DNA of 64,000 nt from Planctobacterium sp047947135 (GTDB taxonomy: Bacteria > Pseudomonadota > Gammaproteobacteria > Enterobacterales > Alteromonadaceae): positions 248,001 through 312,000 of the forward strand of contig CP170457.1 in NCBI GenBank assembly GCA_047947135.1, given 5' to 3'. The notes under the pieces were generated by a model. It was not told the origin of the DNA, did no database searches, and saw only the letters and a list, made by a program, of their open reading frames with translations. Both the position numbers and the translations under genes were made by a program. Position 1 is the first letter of the stretch. Every line of letters begins with the position of its first letter. Below are positions 35,549 to 44,203 of this stretch, piece by piece.

Positions 35549-36268
35549 GTGAGTAAATATAAAACGCAGGAAGAAGCCGAAGCCGCCGGCGTTTACGTCA
35601 GAAAAGTGCAGAGTTTCGTAAAGCGTGAAGGTCGATTAACCAAAGGCCAGGCTGCCTCCCTAGAAAAATACTGGCCCACTATGGGCATTGATTATCAGCC
35701 TGAAGCCATCAGTTTAACCGAGGAGTTTGGCAATGATGCCCCGGTAGTACTGGAAATTGGTTTCGGTATGGGTCACAGCCTGATAGACATGGCGACAAAC
35801 GAGCAGGATAAAAACTTTATTGGTATTGAAGTACACACGCCGGGTGTGGGTGCGGTTTTGGCGGCTGCGGCTGAAGCCGGATTAAATAACCTCAAAGTGA
35901 TGGATCATGACGCGGTTGAGGTATTAAAAAATACCATTCCTGATAACAGCCTGTCGCGGGTGCAATTGTACTTTCCTGATCCCTGGCATAAAAAGCGTCA
36001 CCATAAACGACGTATCGTGCAGCCCGAATTTGTTCAGCTGTTACGCCAAAAGTTAAAAGTGGATGGTCTGTTTCATATGGCAACGGACTGGGAAAACTAT
36101 GCCGAACACATGCTGGAAGTCATGCAGTCACAGGAAGGTTACGAAAACACCTCAGACAATAATCAGTATGTGCCGCGTCCGGATTTCAGGCCACTAACGA
36201 AATTTGAGCAAAGAGGGCACCGATTAGGTCATGGTGTTTGGGATCTAATATACCGGAAGATAAACTGA
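35549..36268 (+). CDS. trmB: tRNA (guanine-N7)-methyltransferase TrmB
   Basis: From the GTG at 35549 the protein has 239 residues, equal to E. coli TrmB. It methylates G46 in the tRNA variable loop. The SAM site is VLEIGFGMGHSLIDMA and the substrate/catalytic loop is YFPDPWHKKRHHKRRIVQPEF; the end RPLTKFEQRGHRLGHGVWDL is characteristic. Upstream in-frame codons overlap the mutY promoter region and are not family-like. Its stop overlaps the rsmC start (TGATG), implying coupling. Confidence 0.95.
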   Translation: MSKYKTQEEAEAAGVYVRKVQSFVKREGRLTKGQAASLEKYWPTMGIDYQPEAISLTEEFGNDAPVVLEIGFGMGHSLIDMATNEQDKNFIGIEVHTPGVGAVLAAAAEAGLNNLKVMDHDAVEVLKNTIPDNSLSRVQLYFPDPWHKKRHHKRRIVQPEFVQLLRQKLKVDGLFHMATDWENYAEHMLEVMQSQEGYENTSDNNQYVPRPDFRPLTKFEQRGHRLGHGVWDLIYRKIN

Positions 36269-37287
36269 TGCTTAGCCCTGCTAGTGAGTGCTTGCTTCGA
36301 AGCAAAGACCTATTCGAAAGAGGCCGTTGGTTGTTGGTCAACCCGACGGATACCAATATATTTCAGCAGTTGGCAGGGAATGTCAGCGGTTTTCATCAAT
36401 ATTTTGATATCTACCAGCAAGCCCTGAATAGCGCCCCTGGCTCGCAGCATTTTGGCCTGAGCTGCCCAGAGCGGGACTTCGATGGCATTGTGTTATACAT
36501 CTCCAAAGCAAAAAAACATACAGAACAGCTATTGCACTACCTTGCCACGTTACTAAAAACCAATGGTCATCTGTTTATTCTTGGAGAAAACAAAGGCGGT
36601 ATTAAAAGCTCCAACAAATTTTTAGCAAACTTTGGTAACAAGCCCCAAAAAATAGATTCCGCACGCCACTGCGCCTTGCACGGTGTGGAAGTGGCACAAT
36701 GTGACAGCAATTTTACCCTGTCTCAGGCGTTATCCTGGACTGACGTTGAGGTGAACGATGTGAATATCAAAGTCGCGTCATTACCCGGTGTTTTTAGTCA
36801 TGGCGAATTAGATGAGGGTACCCGATTATTACTGGAGAACACGGAATCCGTGCCAAATGGCAATATTCTCGATTTTGCCTGTGGGGCTGGCGTTATCGGT
36901 GCCTGGTTACACCGTTTAAATCCTGACATCTCTTTAACGCTATCTGATATTAATGCCTCTGCGCTGTATTGCTGCGAACAAACTCTGAAAGAAAATAACA
37001 TTTCTGGCAACATCATTCCCAGCCATGGCATGCGAGATGTTCATGGTAAATTCGCCGCAATTTATACTAACCCGCCGTTTCATACAGGCGTTAAAACGGA
37101 CCACAGCATTACCCGGGACTTTTTAAAGGCCGCAGTGGAACAGTTACAGCCTCAGGGAAAGTTAATTCTGGTGGCAAATCGGTTTTTACCTTACCCCGAT
37201 CAGATGCAGGAAACTTTCGGAAATGTAAGAAAACTGTCAGAAAATGGCAAATTTTCGCTCTATGAGAGTATTTTTATACCCATGTAA
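36268..37287 (+). CDS. rsmC: 16S rRNA (guanine-N2 1207)-methyltransferase RsmC
   Basis: The 339-residue protein has the RsmC two-domain plan: a degenerate N-terminal methyltransferase-like domain (SPASECLLRSKDLFERGRWL) and a catalytic C-terminal domain with ILDFACGAGVIGAWL for SAM and the NPPF motif in YTNPPFHTGVK. It modifies G1207 of 16S rRNA in 30S particles. I chose the ATG at 36268, which overlaps the trmB stop by one base and follows GGAAGA; earlier in-frame codons lie inside trmB. The trmB-rsmC pairing makes a small RNA-modification operon. Confidence 0.93.
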   Translation: MLSPASECLLRSKDLFERGRWLLVNPTDTNIFQQLAGNVSGFHQYFDIYQQALNSAPGSQHFGLSCPERDFDGIVLYISKAKKHTEQLLHYLATLLKTNGHLFILGENKGGIKSSNKFLANFGNKPQKIDSARHCALHGVEVAQCDSNFTLSQALSWTDVEVNDVNIKVASLPGVFSHGELDEGTRLLLENTESVPNGNILDFACGAGVIGAWLHRLNPDISLTLSDINASALYCCEQTLKENNISGNIIPSHGMRDVHGKFAAIYTNPPFHTGVKTDHSITRDFLKAAVEQLQPQGKLILVANRFLPYPDQMQETFGNVRKLSENGKFSLYESIFIPM

Positions 37288-37398
37288 GCGCTTAACTGAT
37301 CTGACCTTTGTAATTTTATTACATTTTTTGCGTATTTCGACTTTCCCTTTTCACACTTGGTGCTATGCTTTATGCACAACTTTCACCAAGGAAGCAAA

Positions 37399-38637
37399 AT
37401 GTCCAGAAATATAGCCATGATCTTAGCCGGTGGTGCCGGTACTCGCCTTTTCCCTTTGACCCAAACTCGTACTAAACCTGCCGTTCCATTTGCAGGCGGT
37501 TTACGTTTAATTGACTTCGTCCTGAATAACTTTGTTAATTCTGACATATTAAAGTTATACATACTGACGCAGTTCAAGTCACAATCGTTAAATATTCACC
37601 TACGTCAGGCATGGCATATCACCGGCTTGACCGGTAACTTTATCGATCCCATTCCAGCGCAAATGCGCATGGGCAAACGCTGGTACGAAGGTACCGCCGA
37701 TGCGATTTATCAGAACCTGCGTCTGATCGAAATTCACGAACCCGACAATGTCTTTATCTTCGGTAGTGATCACATCTATAAAATAGACATTCGACAGGTG
37801 CAGCGTTACCACGAAAAAATGGATGCCTCTTTAACTGTCTGTGCCATTCCGGTATTAGCCTCTGAAGCCGCTGGACGCTTTGGTGTTATCGAAGTCGATG
37901 AAAATTTCCGGATGGTCGGTTTTGAGGAAAAACCTGAAAAACCGAAAACCATGCCAGGTCGCCCTGATTTAGCACTGGTTTCTATGGGCAACTACGTATT
38001 CAAGAAAGAAAAGTTGTTCGACTATCTGAATGCCGATGCACAGGATAAAACCTCTTCACACGATTTTGGTCATGACATCCTGCCCAAAATGGTGGCTGAT
38101 GGTGAGCCTGTTTATGTTTATGATTTCAATCGCAATGAAATTCCCGGAGAAGCCCCAACGGCAAATCACAGTTACTGGCGAGATGTAGGAACGGTATATT
38201 CATTCTGGGAAGCCCATATGGACTTGCTGGTCGCCGAGCCGGAGTTTGATCTATACAACAGCAAATGGCCTTTGCGCAGTTACCATCCACCAGTACCACC
38301 GGCGAATATCATGGCAGATGAAAACGGCAATCACTGCACCGTGCTGAACTCCATGATTTCTTCTGGCAGTGAAGTCACAGGGGCGCATATCGAACGCTCA
38401 GTATTGGGCTTTAATGCCAAAATCGAAGCCGGTACTAAATTGGTGGAAAGTATTGTTTTGGGCAAATGTGAGATTGGCGAGAACTGTATCCTTAATAAGG
38501 TCATCGCGGACAAAAATGTCAAAATCGCCCCTAATACCCAAATTGGTGTGGACCTCGAGTTAGATAAATCCCGTGGTCTGACGGTCTCCGAAGAGGGTAT
38601 TGTGGTTATCCCCAAAAACATGGAGGTTGGTTACTAG
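37399..38637 (+). CDS. glgC: Glucose-1-phosphate adenylyltransferase GlgC
   Basis: The 412-residue enzyme makes ADP-glucose from ATP and glucose-1-phosphate, the committed step of glycogen synthesis. It has the nucleotidyltransferase loop MILAGGAGTRLFPLT, the TKPAVPFAG site, FGSDHIYKID, and a C-terminal left-handed beta-helix (IERSVLGFNAKIEAGTKL...). The ATG at 37399 has AAGGA 7 bases upstream and gives the conserved start. It overlaps glgA by one base, so the two are one operon. The other glycogen genes (branching, phosphorylase, debranching) are not in the window. Confidence 0.96.
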   Translation: MSRNIAMILAGGAGTRLFPLTQTRTKPAVPFAGGLRLIDFVLNNFVNSDILKLYILTQFKSQSLNIHLRQAWHITGLTGNFIDPIPAQMRMGKRWYEGTADAIYQNLRLIEIHEPDNVFIFGSDHIYKIDIRQVQRYHEKMDASLTVCAIPVLASEAAGRFGVIEVDENFRMVGFEEKPEKPKTMPGRPDLALVSMGNYVFKKEKLFDYLNADAQDKTSSHDFGHDILPKMVADGEPVYVYDFNRNEIPGEAPTANHSYWRDVGTVYSFWEAHMDLLVAEPEFDLYNSKWPLRSYHPPVPPANIMADENGNHCTVLNSMISSGSEVTGAHIERSVLGFNAKIEAGTKLVESIVLGKCEIGENCILNKVIADKNVKIAPNTQIGVDLELDKSRGLTVSEEGIVVIPKNMEVGY

Positions 38638-40070
38638 TGAACATTCTGTTTGTTGTTTCTGAAGTCGAAGGTCTGGTAAAAACCGGTGGACTAGCTGATG
38701 TCGGCCGCGCTTTACCTGTGGCGCTGAAAGATCTGGGTTACGATGTACGTATCGTTATCCCTTATTACAAACAAATCGCCGAGAATTTTGCGGTGCAGGA
38801 TGTCGCCGAACAGCAGTCTCTGACGGCAAACAACAAACAATATCAGTTCACCATTAAACAAATTGATCTCGATGGCATATGCGTTTATGTCATTGATTTT
38901 CCTTTGTTTTTTGACCGAGATGGGATCTACTCAGACAGCTATCATGCTTACCCTGATAATGCCGAGAGGTTTGCGTTCTTCTCCAAGGCGGCGTTGCAGA
39001 CTGGCGCCTGTATGGATTACAAACCCGATATAGTCCATTGCCATGATTGGCATACCGCATTAGTACCGTATTTTATGCAGTCTGATGATAGCGGATTTTA
39101 TCAGGATAGTAAGTCAGTACTCACTGTTCATAACGGTGCTTATCAATGCCAATGTGCCTTCGCAGACGTACCGTTTTTACATCAATATGAAGATATAGCC
39201 GCACAGAAGGACCATAGTGGCACTATTAATTTCCTGAAGATCGGGGTAATGCATGCCGACAAAATTAATGCTGTCAGTCCTCAGTACGGGAATGAGCTAA
39301 AAACCCCGCTCGGTTCTCATTACATGTATCACGAATATATGACTCGTCAGCATGACTTAACCGGTATTTTAAATGGCTGTGACTACACCATGTGGGATCC
39401 AGCCACTGATAAAGAACTGCCGGTCAATTATAGTTTCGATGACATGCAGGGTAAACATATCTGTAAAGCCACTTTGCAAAAAGAAGTGGGTCTGCCAGTA
39501 AAAGAAAATGTGCCGCTGATTGGTATGGTGTGTCGTTTAACCGAGCAAAAGGGGTTTGGTTTTTTAGTGCCCATATTAGGGCACTTGATGCAGCACAATG
39601 TGCAGGTGCTTATTATTGGAACCGGAGATCCATCGATTAGCGAAGCCCTGCATATGTTCGCTCATCAACAAACCGACAAGTTTGTGTTTCGCGAAGAGTT
39701 TAGTAATCGAATGGCCCATTTATTAGAGGCCGGTAGTGATTTCTTTTTGATGCCGTCTTTGTTTGAGCCTTGCGGACTTAACCAGATGTACAGTCTCGCC
39801 TATGGCACGATACCGATCGTGCGCGGGGTCGGTGGCTTAAAAGATACTGTTATCGATCTGGAAGATGCACCGGACTACGCGACCGGATTTGTTTTTGATC
39901 ACCCAGACAGCCCAACATTATTGAGCTGTGTACGCCGCGCAATCCTGTTTTATTATGAGTACCCTGAGCGCTTCAAGGCGATGCAGCGACGAGCGATGAA
40001 TACGCGTTTTACCTGGAAGGATGCTGCGGTACAATATTTAGGATTGTATGAGGATGCATTGCGCTCCTGA
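38637..40070 (+). CDS. glgA: Glycogen synthase GlgA
   Basis: The 477-residue GT5 glycosyltransferase adds glucose from ADP-glucose to alpha-1,4-glucan ends. The ADP-glucose loop KTGGLADVGRALP is at residues 16-28, CHDWHTALVPYF marks the catalytic cleft, and the C-terminal GT-B half holds MVCRLTEQKGFGFL and MPSLFEPCGLNQMYSLAYGT. The start is a GTG overlapping the glgC stop, with GGAGG about 10 bases upstream. The stop lies inside the first copy of a 21-bp tandem duplication. Confidence 0.96.
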   Translation: MNILFVVSEVEGLVKTGGLADVGRALPVALKDLGYDVRIVIPYYKQIAENFAVQDVAEQQSLTANNKQYQFTIKQIDLDGICVYVIDFPLFFDRDGIYSDSYHAYPDNAERFAFFSKAALQTGACMDYKPDIVHCHDWHTALVPYFMQSDDSGFYQDSKSVLTVHNGAYQCQCAFADVPFLHQYEDIAAQKDHSGTINFLKIGVMHADKINAVSPQYGNELKTPLGSHYMYHEYMTRQHDLTGILNGCDYTMWDPATDKELPVNYSFDDMQGKHICKATLQKEVGLPVKENVPLIGMVCRLTEQKGFGFLVPILGHLMQHNVQVLIIGTGDPSISEALHMFAHQQTDKFVFREEFSNRMAHLLEAGSDFFLMPSLFEPCGLNQMYSLAYGTIPIVRGVGGLKDTVIDLEDAPDYATGFVFDHPDSPTLLSCVRRAILFYYEYPERFKAMQRRAMNTRFTWKDAAVQYLGLYEDALRS

Positions 40071-40104
40071 TATTTTGAATGCTGCTCCTGATATTTTAAG
40101 AGCG
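40063..40104. repeat. 21-bp tandem duplication at the glgA stop codon
   Basis: GCTCCTGATATTTT occurs at 40063-40076 and 40084-40097, a period of 21 bases. The first copy contains the glgA stop TGA; the second lies just after it. It looks like a recent slippage duplication with no effect on the reading frame of glgA. Confidence 0.6.
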
Positions 40105-40160
40105 AAATATCCAATTTAAAGATTTCCCGAGACAACGATATGGATGTGAGGTTTCTGGCT

Positions 40161-40496
40161 ATGAATGCAGTGTTAATTAGATTAAAACTTGTTTTACTGG
40201 CATTTACACTGGGTTTTGCGCAGTGCACTTTTGCTTTGCCAGAACAGTGCATTGAAGATCCACTGCGTAGAAATCCTTGTCCGCATGTTATTTATAAAAC
40301 CGTCAACCTGCCCAATAAGGATACTGGTGAAGACGAAAGGCAGATGGTCTGCATTTGTCTGACCGACTTTAAAGACTTATTTACCAAGGCAGACTCGGAA
40401 GTTAAACAGAAAATAAAAGAAATGAATTTGCGCTCATTAAGTGCGCAGCTTGGTATTAGTGAAGAAAAGTTAAGAGAAATCGTACAGTATAACTAG
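40161..40496 (+). CDS. Small secreted protein of unknown function
   Basis: From the ATG at 40161 the product has 111 residues with a clear signal peptide (IRLKLVLLAFTLGFAQCTFA). The mature part has four cysteines (in EQCIEDP, NPCPH, MVCICL) and an amphipathic helical end (LRSLSAQLGISEEKLREIV). The cysteines suggest disulfides or a metal site in the periplasm. An ATG at 40140 is also in frame, but GTGAGG lies 9 bases before the chosen one and the signal peptide begins there. I recognise no family. It follows glgA by 90 bases and could be cotranscribed. Confidence 0.75.
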   Translation: MNAVLIRLKLVLLAFTLGFAQCTFALPEQCIEDPLRRNPCPHVIYKTVNLPNKDTGEDERQMVCICLTDFKDLFTKADSEVKQKIKEMNLRSLSAQLGISEEKLREIVQYN

Positions 40497-40504
40497 AGCG
40501 CACA

Positions 40505-40927
40505 CTAATCCGTAGTCAGAAAATCATCAAAGGCACCCATATGTTCAGCTGACACCTCGTTTAACAATGCGGGGTAAAGCCAAAGTTCGCCGTCAGTCAC
40601 CCAATAAAAGGCGTTCTGGCGATAAATAGAGGCCAAATTTGTGGCTTTGTTGATATCTACGTGAGCGGCAATACTGGGCTCACAGTAGCTAAAGCCCTCA
40701 TCACCGCACAAAATGTGGGTGAATCCCAGTTTATTCGCCATCAAATAGGTGGTGAGTTTTTGCTGTTTGATACGGTTAATAATTTGGTCTTGCACCTGAC
40801 TTCGGGGATTGTAGGCGGTCAGAATTGCATAGCTACTTTGTTCCATGGGTTTATTTGGCCAACGGAATTTTACTTGTTGATACTGTTCCCATAGCTGTGA
40901 AACTTGCGATTTCTTAATTTTTTTCAT
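40505..40927 (-). CDS. DUF3293-like protein of unknown function
   Basis: The 140-residue protein has the features I associate with DUF3293: SSYAILTAYNPRSQVQDQIINRIK, a central hydrophobic turn around GFTHILCGDEGFSYCEPSIAA, and KATNLASIYRQNAFYWVTDGELWLYP near the end. No biochemical function is known for the family. It has no signal peptide or membrane segment. It converges on the small secreted protein gene (8-base gap) and is divergent from the histidine kinase gene. Confidence 0.8.
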   Translation of the reverse strand: MKKIKKSQVSQLWEQYQQVKFRWPNKPMEQSSYAILTAYNPRSQVQDQIINRIKQQKLTTYLMANKLGFTHILCGDEGFSYCEPSIAAHVDINKATNLASIYRQNAFYWVTDGELWLYPALLNEVSAEHMGAFDDFLTTD

Positions 40928-41025
40928 AACTTTTGAACAGTTGCTGTTTTATTTATCTGCACTTTATATCAATATGGAGATGCAAGAAACGGCTATTCGA
41001 CCAATCAGGAATATAAGCTTACATA

Positions 41026-42669
41026 ATGGCGTCCGGTTCAAACATATTATCCATAAAACGGTTATTCGTCTGGGTAGTCATGGGTGTTGCTTCGCTGGCG
41101 TTGTTATTGGCTACCAGCATTTCATTCTATACTCAGGTAAATACTTACAAAACAGAGCTTATCGAAAAAATAAGTATTTTTGGTGAATTGATTGCCAGAA
41201 ATGCCCAAAGCGGGATCGCCTTTGACGATAACATCACGGAAGAAGAAAACCTCCGGGTGCTTTCTGCCGCCGCCTTCATTACCAATGTGCATATATACAA
41301 ATTGGAAACTAATGGCGAATTGTCCTTTTTCACCAGTTACAACAAAACTGGTCAGGCCCCGATCCAGGCGATGTTTTCGCGGGTGGATGAGCTGGCAAAA
41401 CCGCTGATAACCGACAATTTAGTGGAATATATCAAACCGGTCAAAATCGATGAGGCGGTAATTGGTTATGTCTATGTCAGGGCCTCAGCAAAGTCATTAC
41501 AGGATCTAACCCTGAATTCCACCATGATCACCTTCGCGGTTCTGTTGGTCACGTTATCGGTATGTTTTATTCTGACTCTACGCCTGCAACGTACCATCAC
41601 CGACCCGATAGAAAACCTGGTGGAACTGGTGACGGATATTGCCCAGCGAAAAGACTACTCGAAACGTGCTGAATCCTCGAAAGTGAAAGAGCTAAGTATC
41701 CTATCCAGTGCCTTTAACAGCATGCTGTCACGTATTCAGGAGCATATGGTAGCGCAACAGGAAGCCGAAGCGGAGCATCGCCGTTTGGCACAAAACCTAG
41801 AAGAAAAAGTTAATCAACGCACACAAGCCTTAAAAGAAGCAAACCAGGAGCTTATTCAAACTCTGGAAAAACTGCATCAGTTTCAACGCCAAATGGTGCA
41901 GAACGAAAAAATGGCCTCACTCGGCGATATGGTCGCGGGGGTTGCACACGAGGTTAATACTCCGATTGGTCTGGGTGTCACCGCCTCGACCATGATGCTG
42001 GATAGATTAAATGATTTGAAAAAAGCTTTCGATGAGAAAAACCTGAAAGCCAGTATGCTGTCCAAATTTATGATGGAAGGGGAAGAAAACCTCAATATCA
42101 TTTACCGCAACTTAAATCGGGCCGCTGAGCTGATTTCCAGCTTCAAACAAGTTGCCGTGGACCAGTCCAGTGAGCAAGACCGGGCCTTTAGCTTTAAACA
42201 ATTGATGGATGAAATCCTGCTTTCTTTGCGGCCTCGACTGAAAAATCTGGCCCACGTTATTGATATCGATTGTGACGAGAATCTCTGTATTGAAACCAAA
42301 GCTGGGCCAATCAACCAAATCATGATCAACCTGATCATGAACTCTATCATTCATGGTTTCGAGTCCAAGGAGAAAGGGCGTATTGTGATCCGGGCTGAGA
42401 TGATGGACGAGAGTAAAGTATCTATCACCTATACAGATGACGGAAAAGGCATCCCAGAACATATGCGCAAGCGTATCTTTGACCCCTTTGTGACCACCAA
42501 ACGTGGTCAGGGTGGTAGCGGACTTGGTATGCACCTGGTATTCAATCTGGTGACCCAGGCATTAAATGGCTCGATTTCACTCACTAGTGAAGAAGATAAG
42601 GGTGTTGAATTTCACATCGCATTCCCGGTGAAAGTTATTCAGGCTGAAAAACTGGCAAAGAGTTCATAA
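41026..42669 (+). CDS. Membrane sensor histidine kinase with CHASE8-like periplasmic domain
   Basis: The 547-residue kinase has a transmembrane helix at 12-32, a periplasmic domain of about 130 residues with the CHASE8-like opening FGELIARNAQSGIAFDDN, a second helix at 164-184, a HAMP domain (LQRTITDPIENLV...), a coiled coil (225-290), the phosphoacceptor helix with VAHEVNTPIG, and an ATPase domain with N-box MINLIMNSIIHGF, G1 DDGKGIPEHM and G2 GGSGLGMHL. The same CHASE8-HAMP front end occurs in the diguanylate cyclase YfiN, which the periplasmic protein YfiR represses. A YfiR homologue starts three bases downstream, so I infer that this kinase is the YfiR-controlled output here. It has no receiver domain; arcA is the nearest response regulator gene. 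Confidence 0.92.
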   Translation: MASGSNILSIKRLFVWVVMGVASLALLLATSISFYTQVNTYKTELIEKISIFGELIARNAQSGIAFDDNITEEENLRVLSAAAFITNVHIYKLETNGELSFFTSYNKTGQAPIQAMFSRVDELAKPLITDNLVEYIKPVKIDEAVIGYVYVRASAKSLQDLTLNSTMITFAVLLVTLSVCFILTLRLQRTITDPIENLVELVTDIAQRKDYSKRAESSKVKELSILSSAFNSMLSRIQEHMVAQQEAEAEHRRLAQNLEEKVNQRTQALKEANQELIQTLEKLHQFQRQMVQNEKMASLGDMVAGVAHEVNTPIGLGVTASTMMLDRLNDLKKAFDEKNLKASMLSKFMMEGEENLNIIYRNLNRAAELISSFKQVAVDQSSEQDRAFSFKQLMDEILLSLRPRLKNLAHVIDIDCDENLCIETKAGPINQIMINLIMNSIIHGFESKEKGRIVIRAEMMDESKVSITYTDDGKGIPEHMRKRIFDPFVTTKRGQGGSGLGMHLVFNLVTQALNGSISLTSEEDKGVEFHIAFPVKVIQAEKLAKSS

Positions 42670-42672
42670 TCC

Positions 42673-43215
42673 ATGGTGAAGCACTTTTACAGACAGTTGG
42701 CATTTTGTCTGTTACTGCTGGTAACCGGGTTCATTTCTACGGTACAGGCACAAAGCTTTAAACCAGAACAACTTCGTACCTCGTTTTTATTCCATATTGT
42801 GCATTACACCAATTATCCTGAAAGTACGTTTTCAGGAAACACCATCAAATTCTGTTTTTTGGAGGGTAGCGACTCCGCACATACACGGATTTTTCGATCT
42901 CTGCCTAAGAAAAAGATAAAAAACAGGGAAGTTGAAGCTGTGGAACTAGATAGCATTAGTGAAGTCAAAGATAAGTCATGCCAGTTGCTATTTGTCGGTA
43001 AAAGAGCCGAAAGTAATGCATTATTTTCGGTTATTAAGGTGTTAAACCGGGAATTGGTAACAGTAGGTGAGACCAGAGACTTTATAGAGCATGGTGGCAT
43101 GATCACCATTGTGCCATTGCAATCGAAGATGAAAATATTTATTAGCCGGACTCAGTATGAGAATACGGCACTAAAATTTAGTTCATCTTTATTGAAGAGG
43201 GTCAACTTTCGTTAA
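42673..43215 (+). CDS. YfiR-family (DUF4154) periplasmic protein
   Basis: The 180-residue product has a signal peptide (hydrophobic 8-24, cleavage near VQAQS) and the DUF4154/YfiR pattern: RTSFLFHIVHYTNYPE, IKFCFLEG, DKSCQLLFVG, VTVGETRDFIEHGGMITIVP and the end NTALKFSSSLLKRVNFR. In Pseudomonas the YfiR protein binds the periplasmic domain of YfiN and responds to redox or envelope stress. Two cysteines (in FCFLEG and SCQLLF) are suited to redox sensing. The three-base gap to the upstream kinase implies a coupled sensor pair. Confidence 0.9.
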   Translation: MVKHFYRQLAFCLLLLVTGFISTVQAQSFKPEQLRTSFLFHIVHYTNYPESTFSGNTIKFCFLEGSDSAHTRIFRSLPKKKIKNREVEAVELDSISEVKDKSCQLLFVGKRAESNALFSVIKVLNRELVTVGETRDFIEHGGMITIVPLQSKMKIFISRTQYENTALKFSSSLLKRVNFR

Positions 43216-43372
43216 TGGCAGTTGAGTTCGGTAGCTTGTCAGTGCCAAGCCTGCTGCTAAATAATGGAGCAAAGCTAAACATGCTCTAGTTTAAAAACCG
43301 AAGTTCGGCTAGAATGCCTTGATATAAAAGCATTTTTTAGAAATAAGATTTTCACTGAGTCAGGTAATCGTG

Positions 43373-44077
43373 ATGCAAACTCCAAATATACTAATTGTTG
43401 AAGATGAAGTGGTAACCCGAACCACCTTAAAAAGCCTTTTCGAAGCTGAGGGTTATGGTGTATTTGAGGCGGAAAATGGTGATGAGATGCATGATGTGTT
43501 TAATGGCAACTCTATCGACCTGGTCATTATGGACATCAATCTTCCTGGTAAAAACGGCCTGATACTCGCACGGGAAGTGCGTGATAAGAAAAGTGTGGGC
43601 TTGATCTTCTTGACCGGCAGAGATAATGACGTCGATCGTATTCTCGGACTGGAAATTGGCGCAGATGACTATCTCACCAAGCCATTTAATCCAAGAGAGC
43701 TGACGATACGTGCCAGAAACCTGCTGGCCCGCACCACCAATGCTAACGACGATGCTGACTTACCAAGCAAAGTTAACTTTAACGGTTGGGTATTGGATAG
43801 CGACAGCCGCTGCCTGATATCACCTTCTGGCAAGGAATTTCGTTTGCCACGTAGTGAATTCCGAGCGTTACACCTGTTTTTAAGTAATCCTGGCAAGATC
43901 CTGACCCGTGAACAGTTAATTCTGGAAATGACCGGACGTGAGCTTCGCCCTAATGACAGAACGGTAGACGTCACTATCCGCCGTATCCGCAAACACTTTG
44001 AAAGCGAAGAAGGTGGCGAAGAGTTGATTGTCACTATTCACGGCGAAGGTTATCGTTTCTGTGGTAGCGTCGACTAA
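43373..44077 (+). CDS. arcA: Aerobic respiration control response regulator ArcA
   Basis: The 234-residue OmpR-class regulator is strikingly like E. coli ArcA: QTPNILIVEDEVVTR at the start, phosphoacceptor Asp in VIMDINLPGKNG, the conserved Lys in DDYLTKPFNPREL, and the winged-helix DNA-binding domain with MTGRELRPNDRTVDVTIRRI and EGYRFCG. ArcA represses aerobic respiratory genes when oxygen is scarce. I chose the ATG at 43373 rather than the preceding GTG because it gives the conserved start. It is a single gene with its own intrinsic terminator; its cognate ArcB is not in the window, although the histidine kinase upstream could signal to it. Confidence 0.96.
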   Translation: MQTPNILIVEDEVVTRTTLKSLFEAEGYGVFEAENGDEMHDVFNGNSIDLVIMDINLPGKNGLILAREVRDKKSVGLIFLTGRDNDVDRILGLEIGADDYLTKPFNPRELTIRARNLLARTTNANDDADLPSKVNFNGWVLDSDSRCLISPSGKEFRLPRSEFRALHLFLSNPGKILTREQLILEMTGRELRPNDRTVDVTIRRIRKHFESEEGGEELIVTIHGEGYRFCGSVD

Positions 44078-44101
44078 TCGTACACGCTGAGATTTTAACA
44101 G

Positions 44102-44124
44102 AGCCCTGCTGAGCAGGGCTTTTT
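44102..44124 (+). terminator. Intrinsic terminator of arcA
   Basis: AGCCCTGC (44102-44109) and GCAGGGCT (44113-44120) form a perfect 8-bp GC-rich stem with a TGA loop followed directly by a run of five Ts, 25 bases after the arcA stop. Confidence 0.93.
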
Positions 44125-44203
44125 GTTACTGAATTGAGAACGTGTTATTGAGGATTAAATGACTGGTTCAGTCCAATGTCGTGGCACTTAGGGTAGAAAC
44201 CAC

